Part shown: positions 28,346 through 36,034 of the stretch, piece by piece
Layout of the letters: the number at the start of each line of letters is the position of its first letter
How positions within the stretch are numbered: the first letter of the stretch is position 1
From: CAZVJA01 sp964626885
GTDB taxonomy: Bacteria > Planctomycetota > Planctomycetia > Planctomycetales > Planctomycetaceae
Length of the DNA: 36,034 bases
Reading direction: 5' to 3'
Assembly (NCBI GenBank): GCA_964626885.1
Contig: CAZVJA010000030.1
Coordinates: forward strand, 1 to 36,034
Notes under the pieces: generated by a model
Told to the model about the DNA's origin: nothing
The model's database searches: none
The model's input: only the letters and a program-made list of their open reading frames with translations
Translations under genes and position numbers: made by a program

Positions 28346-31300
28346 ATGCCGGCGACAGACACCTATGTCCGTGATCTGAAGAAGGTGCACGTCGTGTTCG
28401 CGCTGTCGTGCGCGGCGCTGTTCGTCACCACCATCTGGATGATGGCCGCCGATCACAAGGAAGAGTGGACCGACCACCAGCGCACCTGGGAGCGGATTCA
28501 GGAGACGACGATCAAACGGGCGGAGAGTCGGATCAAGGATAATCCCGAATACGACAGCCAATCGGAAAAGCTCGCCACGGAGTTGAAGTCCGCTGAGGAT
28601 GCTTTAAAGGCCAAGCACACGGAGCAAAACAATCTTGCAGCGGAGTTGCAGAAGGCCGAAATGGCATTCGATCTGGCGGGGCGCAAAGTTCGCGAGTATC
28701 GCGCCTACCGCGATAAGGCCCGCGCCGACTACGACCTGGATGTCCGAGATGCCAAACCGAACGAAGTACTTGCGGCAGGGCGGAAACGGTTCGATGACGC
28801 GCAGGCAACCGTCGACAAGCTCGAACTCGAACTGCAGGCAAAAGAGGCTGCCCGCAATACCGCAAAGCAAAAGTTCGATGACCTCACAAAATCACGAGAC
28901 GAGATTCAAGCGGGTTTGAAAAAACTCAATTCCGATTTCACTCGCCTCGACGCCGCTTACCAGAAACTCGAACCTGACAGTTGGTTTTCGCGCGGCAAGC
29001 GGAGATTTATGGAATGGCCGATCATCAACGGCTTCAACTCCCATTTGAAGATCGTGCAAGACTGGATTCCGAACGGCCGCATCAAGCTCGGCATGGCGAC
29101 GACCGCGCGGTTCGATCGCTGCCGGACCTGCCATCTGGCGATCGACCGCATCGAGACGGGGAACGTCCCGGCGTTTCCGTTCGGGCATCCGGAAGGGGAA
29201 TCGATCGCTGACTGGGTCCGCGAAAAGAAGTTCCCGCAGCCTTACTCGACACATCCCAATCCCGATTTGTACCTGACAGCCGCCAGCCCCCATCCGGTTG
29301 GGAAGTTCGGCTGCACGCTCTGTCACGACGGACAAGGCTCGGGAACGTCGTTCACGAATGCGTCGCACACCCCCAACGATCCGCACATCGACCATGAGTG
29401 GCACAAAGAGTATGGCTACCATTCAAATCACTTCTGGGAATACCCGATGCTCCCGAAGCGGTTCGCGGAGTCGTCCTGCATTAAATGCCACCATCAGGTC
29501 TCCGAGCTCAAAACCCATCCCAAGTTCGGCGCGACCGCACCCACCGTGGCGCGGGGGCGCGATCTGATTCAGAAGTACGGCTGCTTCGGCTGCCACGAAA
29601 TTCACGGCTTCGACGGCGGAAAGCCGATCGGTCCCGATCTTCGGCTGGAGCCGTCCACCGAAGAAGAAGCGAAGAAGATCGCCGCCGATCCGACCCAGAA
29701 AGCAGGGCAGGAACGCAAGGTCGGCCCGGCGCTCCGGCATCTCAAGTCGAAGACGACGGAAGAATGGGTTGCCTATTGGACGGCCGAGCCGAAACGCTTC
29801 CGTCCGACAACGAAGATGCCGCAGTTCTTCGATCTGTCAAATTTGAAGGACGACCATGCACAGAAATTGCAGCCGATCGAAATCGCGGCGGTGACGCAAT
29901 ACTTGTTCGACAAATCGCAGCCGCTCGAAACTCTCTCGCCGGCCGAAGGATACGAGCCGAACGCCGAGCGTGGCAAAGAGTTGTTCTCGCGCCGCGGCTG
30001 CCTGGCGTGCCACTCGCACGAGGCATTTGGCGGAATCGCTCAGGACTTCGGACCGGATCTGAGCAAGGTCTATGCAAAGGTCAAGCCGGGGCCGGAAGGG
30101 TTCCGCTGGCTGTACACCTGGATTCGCGATCCGGAGCGGCACCACAAGCGGACGAAGATGCCGCATCTCTACATTGAGCCGGAGGTGATTGGGGGAGAGC
30201 AAACCGACCAGGCGGCCGACATCGCCGCGTTTCTGCTCAGCCACAAGAAGGGGCCGGACGATCAATATCCGGAGGTTCCGTTCAACGCGGAGGTTCTTGA
30301 CGAGCTGACGAATCTATACCTCGCCAAGGCGCTCAAGAACGACGCTCGCAAAGATTTGCTCGCGACCCGCAAATACCCGCTTCCCAAGGAAGAGGTTAAG
30401 GGGGACGAAATCGAATTAGTCACCGCACCTGATGCCGGACGGCCGGACGATGCCGCATGGCGGCGGATGAAGCTCAACTATGTGGGACGACGGACGATTT
30501 CGCGGTACGGCTGTTACGGCTGCCACGACATTCCCGGCTTTGAGCAGGCACGGCCCATCGGTACTGCTTTGCAAGACTGGGGTCGCAAAGATACAAGCCG
30601 GCTGGCGTTCGAGCACATTCACGAATTTCTCGAACATCACGGTGAGGCCGACGGATCGAGCACGAAGGAGCGGGTCGAAGAGGCGATGAAGCATGCCGAG
30701 GCTGGGGGTCTCAAGGCGGGTGAGTTCTCCTCTGTGGAACAGGAAGAATCGGAAATGCGGGCAGCCTTCTTCACCGAGAGCCTGCTGCACCACGGCCGGC
30801 CAGGCTTCCTCTGGCAAAAGCTTCGTGATCCGCGCAGCTACGATTATCACAAGACGGAGACGAAAGCGTACGACGAACGTCTCCGCATGCCGAAGTTTCC
30901 GCTGAAGGAAGACGAAATCGAGGCGATCTCTGTCTTCGTCCTCGGGCTGATCGCCGAACCCCCGGCACCGGAGCTGCTCTATCGTCCCGAAGGTGCGGCT
31001 AAAGCCCGCATCGAAGGGGATCGGTTGATCGAAAAGTTCAACTGTTCTGGCTGCCACATGCTGGAGATGCCGGAGATTCATTATGCGACTGATCTCGACG
31101 AGTTGGCTGCCACCGAACTTGCGCCGGCGGATCACCCCGACGGCTTGAAGCTGCTGATGAAACTCAAGCCGCCGGTGAACGGTGTGACGAGGGAGACCAA
31201 GGTCGTTACGGTCGGTGAGGAGAAGAAGACGCTCCCGGTCGTGAAGTTCCGCGGACTTGTGTTCGGACGTCCTGACCCAGAGGATGATCCCGCGGATCAG

Positions 31301-32179
31301 GAATTCACCTACGACCTGTGGGAAACTCTCGATATCAATGGCAAGCATGTGCTGCCGGCAACCCGCATGCTCGTCCCCGCGACACGGCTCGTCTCCGGTG
31401 CGTCAAAGGAGACCGGCTATGCAATTCCAGCACGCGGAGGCAAATTCGCGGAATGGCTGGTCGACCAACTTGCGAAGTCTGATCCGCTGGCACAGGGGAA
31501 TCCGCAGATGGCGTGGCAGATGTCTCCTCCGCCGCTCTATAGGGAGGGAACCAAGGTACAGACGCCGTGGCTGTATCATTTTCTCAAGGAGCCGGCGAAA
31601 TTGCGGCACACAACCGTTTTGCGGATGCCGCGGTTCAATATGAATGACGACGAAGCGCAGAAGCTCGCCAACTACTTCGCGGCTGTCGATGAAGTTGAGT
31701 TCCCATATCAGAACATTCCGGAACGCGACCCCGAGTATGCCGTGCTGCGGAACGACCAGTTGCAGCCTCTGCTGCAAGGAAAGCGTTCCGGATATCTCGA
31801 TGAGTCCTGGAAGCTGCTGACGGAGCCTTCTTTGTGCAATAAGTGCCACTCCGTTGGTGGCCGGGACGTAAAAGTGAGCGATCCCAAAAAGGACATTCGT
31901 GGACCGAATCTGGAGTATGTGACTGACCGTCTCCGGCCAGATTGGACGCTGCTTTGGATCTATAAGCCGAACTGGATTACCCCCTATACATCAATGCCGG
32001 TCAACTTCCCTAAGAACGGCAAGACCCTGGAGCAGTTGTTCAACGGGGACGCAGGCGAGCAGGTCATCGCGGTTCGCGACGCACTGATGAATTACCACCG
32101 CCTGATGGAAAGCGAATTGCAGGCGACGGCGAAGGGGAAAGCCCCGGCACCGGCGAAGGGGGCGGGAGGAGGAGATTGA
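28346..32179 (+). CDS. Octaheme cytochrome c with N-terminal anchor and coiled coil
   Basis: The 1277-residue protein has one membrane helix at about residues 14-34 and a long charged coiled coil at about 68-205. Eight CxxCH heme motifs begin at residues 259, 323, 378, 413, 552, 723, 900 and 1164. At least five downstream Met-Pro segments (TKMPQF, TKMPHL, RMPKF, RMPRF, SMP) are of the kind that gives the sixth ligand in class I cytochrome c modules, so the protein reads as a string of such domains on the periplasmic side. GAGGAGAGG precedes ATG 28346, 45 bases after the cytochrome b gene. It likely replaces the usual cytochrome c1/f and passes electrons from the Rieske centre towards the oxidase. 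It overlaps the next gene by four bases. Confidence 0.93.
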   Translation: MPATDTYVRDLKKVHVVFALSCAALFVTTIWMMAADHKEEWTDHQRTWERIQETTIKRAESRIKDNPEYDSQSEKLATELKSAEDALKAKHTEQNNLAAELQKAEMAFDLAGRKVREYRAYRDKARADYDLDVRDAKPNEVLAAGRKRFDDAQATVDKLELELQAKEAARNTAKQKFDDLTKSRDEIQAGLKKLNSDFTRLDAAYQKLEPDSWFSRGKRRFMEWPIINGFNSHLKIVQDWIPNGRIKLGMATTARFDRCRTCHLAIDRIETGNVPAFPFGHPEGESIADWVREKKFPQPYSTHPNPDLYLTAASPHPVGKFGCTLCHDGQGSGTSFTNASHTPNDPHIDHEWHKEYGYHSNHFWEYPMLPKRFAESSCIKCHHQVSELKTHPKFGATAPTVARGRDLIQKYGCFGCHEIHGFDGGKPIGPDLRLEPSTEEEAKKIAADPTQKAGQERKVGPALRHLKSKTTEEWVAYWTAEPKRFRPTTKMPQFFDLSNLKDDHAQKLQPIEIAAVTQYLFDKSQPLETLSPAEGYEPNAERGKELFSRRGCLACHSHEAFGGIAQDFGPDLSKVYAKVKPGPEGFRWLYTWIRDPERHHKRTKMPHLYIEPEVIGGEQTDQAADIAAFLLSHKKGPDDQYPEVPFNAEVLDELTNLYLAKALKNDARKDLLATRKYPLPKEEVKGDEIELVTAPDAGRPDDAAWRRMKLNYVGRRTISRYGCYGCHDIPGFEQARPIGTALQDWGRKDTSRLAFEHIHEFLEHHGEADGSSTKERVEEAMKHAEAGGLKAGEFSSVEQEESEMRAAFFTESLLHHGRPGFLWQKLRDPRSYDYHKTETKAYDERLRMPKFPLKEDEIEAISVFVLGLIAEPPAPELLYRPEGAAKARIEGDRLIEKFNCSGCHMLEMPEIHYATDLDELAATELAPADHPDGLKLLMKLKPPVNGVTRETKVVTVGEEKKTLPVVKFRGLVFGRPDPEDDPADQEFTYDLWETLDINGKHVLPATRMLVPATRLVSGASKETGYAIPARGGKFAEWLVDQLAKSDPLAQGNPQMAWQMSPPPLYREGTKVQTPWLYHFLKEPAKLRHTTVLRMPRFNMNDDEAQKLANYFAAVDEVEFPYQNIPERDPEYAVLRNDQLQPLLQGKRSGYLDESWKLLTEPSLCNKCHSVGGRDVKVSDPKKDIRGPNLEYVTDRLRPDWTLLWIYKPNWITPYTSMPVNFPKNGKTLEQLFNGDAGEQVIAVRDALMNYHRLMESELQATAKGKAPAPAKGAGGGD

Positions 32180-33075
32180 AGACGATGACTTTGTTGACGG
32201 CTGATTCAGCGCGGCGGCTGCGCCCTTGGTTGGTGATCTGCCTCTTTGTCGGACTGTTGCCCTTCGTGACGGGTTGCGGCGGCGGCGTTGCCAGCGAAAC
32301 CACAGTCACGGTCAAGCGCGACAAAGGGGAATCGGCGGCATCCGAAGGGGGTACGAGCGAGACCCCCGCTGGTGGAGGCGCGCCCGCAAGCGGGTTTGGT
32401 TCATTCAAGGGACGGGTGGTGCTTCAAGGGACCGCTCCGGCTCAAAAGTTGCTCATCAAGGCCGGCGACCAGAGCGCGCGCGACACGGCGGTTTGCGCCG
32501 CTGCCGACCTGCCTGACGAACACCTCGTCCTCGGTTCCGGGAATGGTGTGGCCAACGTCTTTATTTATCTGGCGAAGGCGCCGGTCGGAGCGAAGCCCGT
32601 TCCCCCGCCGACAGAGCCGGCCATCTTCGATCAAAAAGGATGTAAATTCCTGCCGCATGCACTGCTGGTTCGTGCCGGCCAAAAGGTGCTGATCAAGAGT
32701 GACGATCCGATCGCACACAACACGCACACCTTCCCCAGCCGCAATACCGGATTCAATCAAACCATCAACCCCAAGGAGCGGAACGGGGTTGAGATCAAGT
32801 ACACGAAGCAGGAAAACAACCCGATCGAAGTGAAGTGCGACTTCCACGCCTGGATGATCGCCTATCACCTGCCGGTCGATCATCCGTTTGCAGCGCTCTC
32901 CGGCGCGGATGGCTCTTTTGAAATCAAGGATCTTCCGGCGGGTCCGCACAAGTTCCTGGTGTGGCATGAAGGCTGTAATGGTAAGTTTCTGTCGCGGAAT
33001 CTAGCGGTCAACATCAAGCCGAATGAAGAGACTACGCTGGAGATTCCTTATCCGGCGGAAAAGTTGCAGTTCTGA
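32176..33075 (+). CDS. Cupredoxin-like lipoprotein
   Basis: The 299-residue protein (TTG 32176, GGAGG six bases upstream; ATG 32185 is the alternative) has a lipobox VTGC with Cys34 and a Gly/Ser/Ala linker to about residue 72. A beta domain follows with PIAHNTHTF (His181, His184), VKCDFHAWM (Cys221, His224, Met227) and a carboxypeptidase-regulatory-like end (DGSFEIKDLPAGPHKFLVWHE, in pieces). His, Cys, His and Met in this order is the type 1 copper pattern, but the His to Met gap is two residues where plastocyanin has four, so copper binding is not certain. Its place between the octaheme and diheme genes suggests a role in electron transfer or assembly. Confidence 0.82.
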   Translation: MKTMTLLTADSARRLRPWLVICLFVGLLPFVTGCGGGVASETTVTVKRDKGESAASEGGTSETPAGGGAPASGFGSFKGRVVLQGTAPAQKLLIKAGDQSARDTAVCAAADLPDEHLVLGSGNGVANVFIYLAKAPVGAKPVPPPTEPAIFDQKGCKFLPHALLVRAGQKVLIKSDDPIAHNTHTFPSRNTGFNQTINPKERNGVEIKYTKQENNPIEVKCDFHAWMIAYHLPVDHPFAALSGADGSFEIKDLPAGPHKFLVWHEGCNGKFLSRNLAVNIKPNEETTLEIPYPAEKLQF

Positions 33076-33217
33076 GTGCTGTGAACAGTTGTTAGTGAAT
33101 AGCGTTAAGGGAAGACAAAAACAGGCCGTTCCACCAGACCGTCGTTCTCGCAGGTGCGATGTTTGGGTCACTGCGGCTTTTGCATCAGTTAATGTTCTTC
33201 CCGTGGAGGTTCTCGTA

Positions 33218-34744
33218 GTGAGTGCCCGTGGAATAGTAATCTTCGCGGCGATTTCCGCGACGCTGGTAGCCGGATGCGGCGAACCGCCGAGCGCACAATT
33301 CGTCAATAGCGAACGGACAAAAACCCTGATGCGCGAGGCTCAGCGCCCTGTGCAGACGTTTCTCGATGAAAGCTTCGGCACGCCGAATGATCTGGTCGCA
33401 TGGCGCAAGCTGCCGGTCGACTTCGGCGAGTTTGAGGGAACGGTCGTCGCTCAAAAGGAAAATTCGCTGACAAAGTTCAAGGCGGAACTGAAGTCGAAGA
33501 CTCCCCAGCCGGCTGAAAAGCTGAGCAAGGGTGCCCTCAAGGGTTCGGCGCTCCTCTGGACATCCGGGGCGAACAAGGATTTGAAGTTCGAGACTGCCAA
33601 GAAGGAAACCGGCCACATCGAGTTCCACATCGCCGATTTCGATCCGGAGAGCGGAACATTGTCGGTGATCGCATCGCAGAATGTTCCGGGCAACGTCATC
33701 CCCGCCGTGGGGGATCAATTTGTGGTTGTCGGCTCGGGATTGCAGCATGGCCGCAAGTTGTACCTGACGCATTGCATGCATTGTCACGGGGTCAGTGGCG
33801 ACGGGAACGGTCCGACGGCCGAATACCTCAATCCCCGGCCGCGCGATTATCGCAAAGGCCTCTTCAAGTTCACGTCCACGCTCCAGTCGGACAAGGCCTG
33901 CCGCGAGGACCTTGCCCGGACCATCCTGCAAGGAATTCCTGGAACATACATGCCGTCGTTCCTCCTGCTGAAGGATGACGAGGTGCATGCGATTGTCGAG
34001 TACGTCCGCTGGCTGGCGATGCGCGGCGAGATGGAACAGAGAGTCGTCGTCGAATTCGAAGGCGGGGGTTACACAAATGCCGCCAAGGCACAGCGTGTCA
34101 AGGATGGCGAGAAGGAGGAAGAAATCCTCAAAGGTCTTGAAGACTATGTGAAAACCGGCCTTCCCGGCGCGGTCGACACGGCATCAACCGAACTTGGAGA
34201 GAACTGGTCGAAGGCGGAAGAACCCGAGGCCAAGATTGTTCCCAAGAAGAAGCGGACACCGGACGATGCCGCGTCGCGTGCCCGAGGCCGCGAGTTGTAT
34301 CTCTCAGCGAAAGCGAAGTGCGCGACGTGCCACGGTCCATTGGGACGGGGTGACGGACCGCAGACAGAAGACTTCATGGCCAAGCCGGGGACGAACGAAA
34401 AGTTTGATAAACCCGGGCTCTACGACGAGTGGGGGCAGCCGATTAAACCTCGTAATCTGATGAGCGGTATTTACCGGGGCGGACGTCGTCCCATCGATAT
34501 CTACCGCCGGATTCGCGGTTCCATCAAGGGCACTCCCATGCCGTCATTTACAGAGACGACATTAAGCGACGACGAAGCCTGGGATTTGGTGAACTACGTG
34601 CTGAGCATTCCCTACGAAGGCTCCCCGCAGGCTTCGCATCCCCAAACGGAAAAAACAGCCGCGCAGAATGAGGACGCCGCCAAACCGAACGCCGAGAAGG
34701 TGACCGGTAATGTCGCTGCGGTTTCCGAAAGCGGAGGAAACTGA
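33218..34744 (+). CDS. Diheme cytochrome c lipoprotein
   Basis: From GTG 33218 (GGAGG eight bases upstream) the 508-residue protein begins with a signal peptide and lipobox VAGC, Cys20. The frame is open further upstream to 33023, but that part overlaps the previous gene and is not protein-like. Two class I cytochrome c modules carry CMHCH at residue 186 and CATCH at residue 368, each followed by GDGNGP or GDGPQT and later by Met segments (TYMPSF, TPMPSF). A charged linker joins them. The protein is expected to sit on the outer face of the membrane and to carry electrons between the octaheme protein and the CuA subunit. One base separates its stop from the next gene. Confidence 0.92.
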   Translation: MSARGIVIFAAISATLVAGCGEPPSAQFVNSERTKTLMREAQRPVQTFLDESFGTPNDLVAWRKLPVDFGEFEGTVVAQKENSLTKFKAELKSKTPQPAEKLSKGALKGSALLWTSGANKDLKFETAKKETGHIEFHIADFDPESGTLSVIASQNVPGNVIPAVGDQFVVVGSGLQHGRKLYLTHCMHCHGVSGDGNGPTAEYLNPRPRDYRKGLFKFTSTLQSDKACREDLARTILQGIPGTYMPSFLLLKDDEVHAIVEYVRWLAMRGEMEQRVVVEFEGGGYTNAAKAQRVKDGEKEEEILKGLEDYVKTGLPGAVDTASTELGENWSKAEEPEAKIVPKKKRTPDDAASRARGRELYLSAKAKCATCHGPLGRGDGPQTEDFMAKPGTNEKFDKPGLYDEWGQPIKPRNLMSGIYRGGRRPIDIYRRIRGSIKGTPMPSFTETTLSDDEAWDLVNYVLSIPYEGSPQASHPQTEKTAAQNEDAAKPNAEKVTGNVAAVSESGGN

Positions 34745-34745
34745 C

Positions 34746-35585
34746 GTGAAGAAATTCTGGTGTAGCTTTTTCGTCTTCTGGCCAATCGTGGCGGTCGTGC
34801 TCTGCCTGATAGCCCCTTCCATGGGGTGGTGGTTCCATAGCGAAGCGATGTCCCCCATTGGCATTCAGATTGACGGGCTGTTCTACCTGATCCTGATCAT
34901 CACCTCGGTCACATTCGTGCTGACGCATATCGCGCTCGGGTACGTGCTGTTCCGCGGCGCGCGGGAATCCAATGAGAAAGCACTCTTCACGCACGGCAGT
35001 CATAACCTGGAGGTGATATGGACGATCGTGCCGGCCGGCATCTTGTTGTTCATCGCCTTGTACCAGATGGAGGTGTGGGCGGCCTATCGCATCAAGGAGA
35101 ATTACCCGGACGAAGCTCGGCTGAACCCGATTGCGGAGGTAACTGCCCGGCAATTCGAATGGCGGATTCGCTACCCGGCCCCGAACCGCAAGTTCGAGGA
35201 TTACGCGGACGTGCAGAAGTGGCTGAAGCAGCCTGAGCCGGGCGATCTTTATACGGTCAATGATCTGCATGTGCCGACCGGCCGCGCGGTGGTGATTCAC
35301 CTCCGCTCCGGGGATGTGCAGCACTCATTCTTCGTGCCGGAACTGCGGGTGAAGCAGGATGCCGTGCCGGGGCTGGTGGTGCCGATCATGTTCGAGGCAC
35401 TCAAGGGAAAGCAATACGAGTGGGTCTGTGCCGAACTTTGCGGCTGGGGACACTACAAGATGAAGGCTCGCGTCTGGGCACAGCCGCAGGCGCAATTCGA
35501 AGAGTATCTGCACAAGTTACAGCGAGACCAGTTTGACGACGGCGTTCCCGAGAAAGCGGAGTCGTCGGAAAACAAAGAAAATTGA
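34746..35585 (+). CDS. coxB: Cytochrome c oxidase subunit II
   Basis: Subunit II receives electrons at the CuA centre and passes them to heme a. The 279-residue protein from GTG 34746 has GGAGG eight bases upstream and directly follows the diheme gene stop; ATG 34710 would overlap it and lacks a ribosome site. Membrane helices lie at about 8-25, 45-70 and 88-110. CuA ligands are His193 (DVQHSFFVPEL), Cys228, Glu230, Cys232, His236 and Met239 (CAELCGWGHYKM). Subunit II has no fused heme domain; the separate diheme lipoprotein could take that place. A charged tail follows. Confidence 0.97.
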   Translation: MKKFWCSFFVFWPIVAVVLCLIAPSMGWWFHSEAMSPIGIQIDGLFYLILIITSVTFVLTHIALGYVLFRGARESNEKALFTHGSHNLEVIWTIVPAGILLFIALYQMEVWAAYRIKENYPDEARLNPIAEVTARQFEWRIRYPAPNRKFEDYADVQKWLKQPEPGDLYTVNDLHVPTGRAVVIHLRSGDVQHSFFVPELRVKQDAVPGLVVPIMFEALKGKQYEWVCAELCGWGHYKMKARVWAQPQAQFEEYLHKLQRDQFDDGVPEKAESSENKEN

Positions 35586-35594
35586 GGTGACAAG

Positions 35595-36034
35595 GTGAGT
35601 TCCTTGAATCCAGCCAGTGCCGGAGTGGCGCTCGAACATGCCGCGCATGATCATGCCGGCCATCACGAACTGAGCTTCGTGCGGAAGTATCTGTTCTCAA
35701 CCGATCATAAAGTGATCGGCATCCAGTTCCTCATCACCACGCTGCTGGCGCTGATGGTTGGCGGAGCGCTCGCGCTTGGTGTGCGTTGGCAGCTGGCTTT
35801 TCCGTGGCAGGAAATGCCGATTGTCGGACGCTTGCTCTTCGGTCCGCAAGGGGGGCAGGTCTCGCCGGAATACTACACGATGCTCTTCACGATGCACGCC
35901 ACGGTCATGATCTTCCTGGTGATCATTCCGGTTCTGGCGGGTGCATTCGGCAACTTCTGCATCCCGTTGATGATCGGCGCCGACGACATGGCGTTTCCCA
36001 CGCTGAATATGCTCAGCTACTGGTTCATGTGGCC
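35595..36034 (+). CDS. coxA: Cytochrome c oxidase subunit I, partial at the window end
   Basis: About 146 residues of the heme-copper oxidase catalytic subunit are present; the gene continues beyond the window. GTG 35595 follows GAGG at a short distance and starts nine bases after coxB. A His-rich N-terminal stretch (HAAHDHAGHHE) precedes KYLFSTDHKVIGIQF, the first helix entry, and later TMHATVMIFLVIIPVLAG, which carries the low-spin heme ligand His of helix II, and GADDMAFPTLNMLSYWFMW. These are typical of A-type oxidases. The copper-site residues are not in the window, so the oxidase class cannot be confirmed. Confidence 0.95.
   Translation, partial: MSSLNPASAGVALEHAAHDHAGHHELSFVRKYLFSTDHKVIGIQFLITTLLALMVGGALALGVRWQLAFPWQEMPIVGRLLFGPQGGQVSPEYYTMLFTMHATVMIFLVIIPVLAGAFGNFCIPLMIGADDMAFPTLNMLSYWFMW

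Noticed and set aside
27161..28561. Open frame antisense to the subunit-IV-like gene and octaheme start
   Set aside because: His/Asp/Arg-rich mirror of hydrophobic codons; typical shadow of a membrane protein.
33023..33217. Upstream extension of the diheme cytochrome frame
   Set aside because: It overlaps the previous gene and lacks a signal peptide; GTG 33218 has a good ribosome site and is directly followed by one.

Overview
The window is a GC-rich, gene-dense chromosomal segment that most likely comes from a member of the Planctomycetota. The evidence is a DUF1592-type multidomain protein with planctomycete-type cytochrome c motifs paired with a Tat-targeted DUF1552 protein, several small proteins of a kind I associate with this phylum, an LRR lipoprotein, and a respiratory cluster joining a b6-type cytochrome bc complex to a caa3-like oxidase. 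I see no tRNA, rRNA, CRISPR array, transposase or phage gene.

Layout. 1-393: AT-richer non-coding edge with a 12-G run. 394-2388 (+): membrane glycosyltransferase-like protein with C-terminal TPRs. 2476-4618 (-): nadC, thiS, thiG (NAD and thiamine-thiazole biosynthesis). 4619-5583: repeat-rich non-coding block with a 33-bp tandem hairpin repeat and a perfect 18-bp inverted repeat. 5584-6880 (-): DapA/NAL-superfamily aldolase and a small conserved-type protein. 6881-7383: gap with a MITE-like imperfect palindrome. 7384-11180 (+): DUF1592 and DUF1552 proteins, translationally coupled. 11837-13153 (+): LRR lipoprotein closed by a strong terminator. 13277-20779 (-): gltD, gltB and a LysR regulator. 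21124-22524 (+): unrecognised lipoprotein. 22610-24506 (-): an acidic and a basic small protein, then a D-glutamate cyclase-like enzyme.

24791-36034 (+): respiratory cluster in the order Rieske protein with a long repeat-bearing N-terminus, b6-type cytochrome b, enlarged subunit-IV-like cytochrome b, octaheme cytochrome c with a coiled coil, cupredoxin-like lipoprotein, diheme cytochrome c lipoprotein, CuA subunit II, and subunit I cut off by the window end. Tight spacing and overlaps suggest one transcription unit. A working model is that quinol is oxidised by the b/Rieske core, electrons pass through the octaheme protein and the lipid-anchored diheme carrier (perhaps also the cupredoxin) to CuA and then to oxygen.

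The most interesting system is this respiratory cluster. Its cytochrome b keeps the cysteine that carries heme c_n in b6f, its Qo motif lacks the usual glutamate, its subunit IV has about 200 extra membrane residues, its cytochrome c subunit has eight CxxCH motifs behind a coiled coil, and its Rieske protein has a repeated short linear motif. All functional statements are read from sequence motifs by eye; no database search was run.
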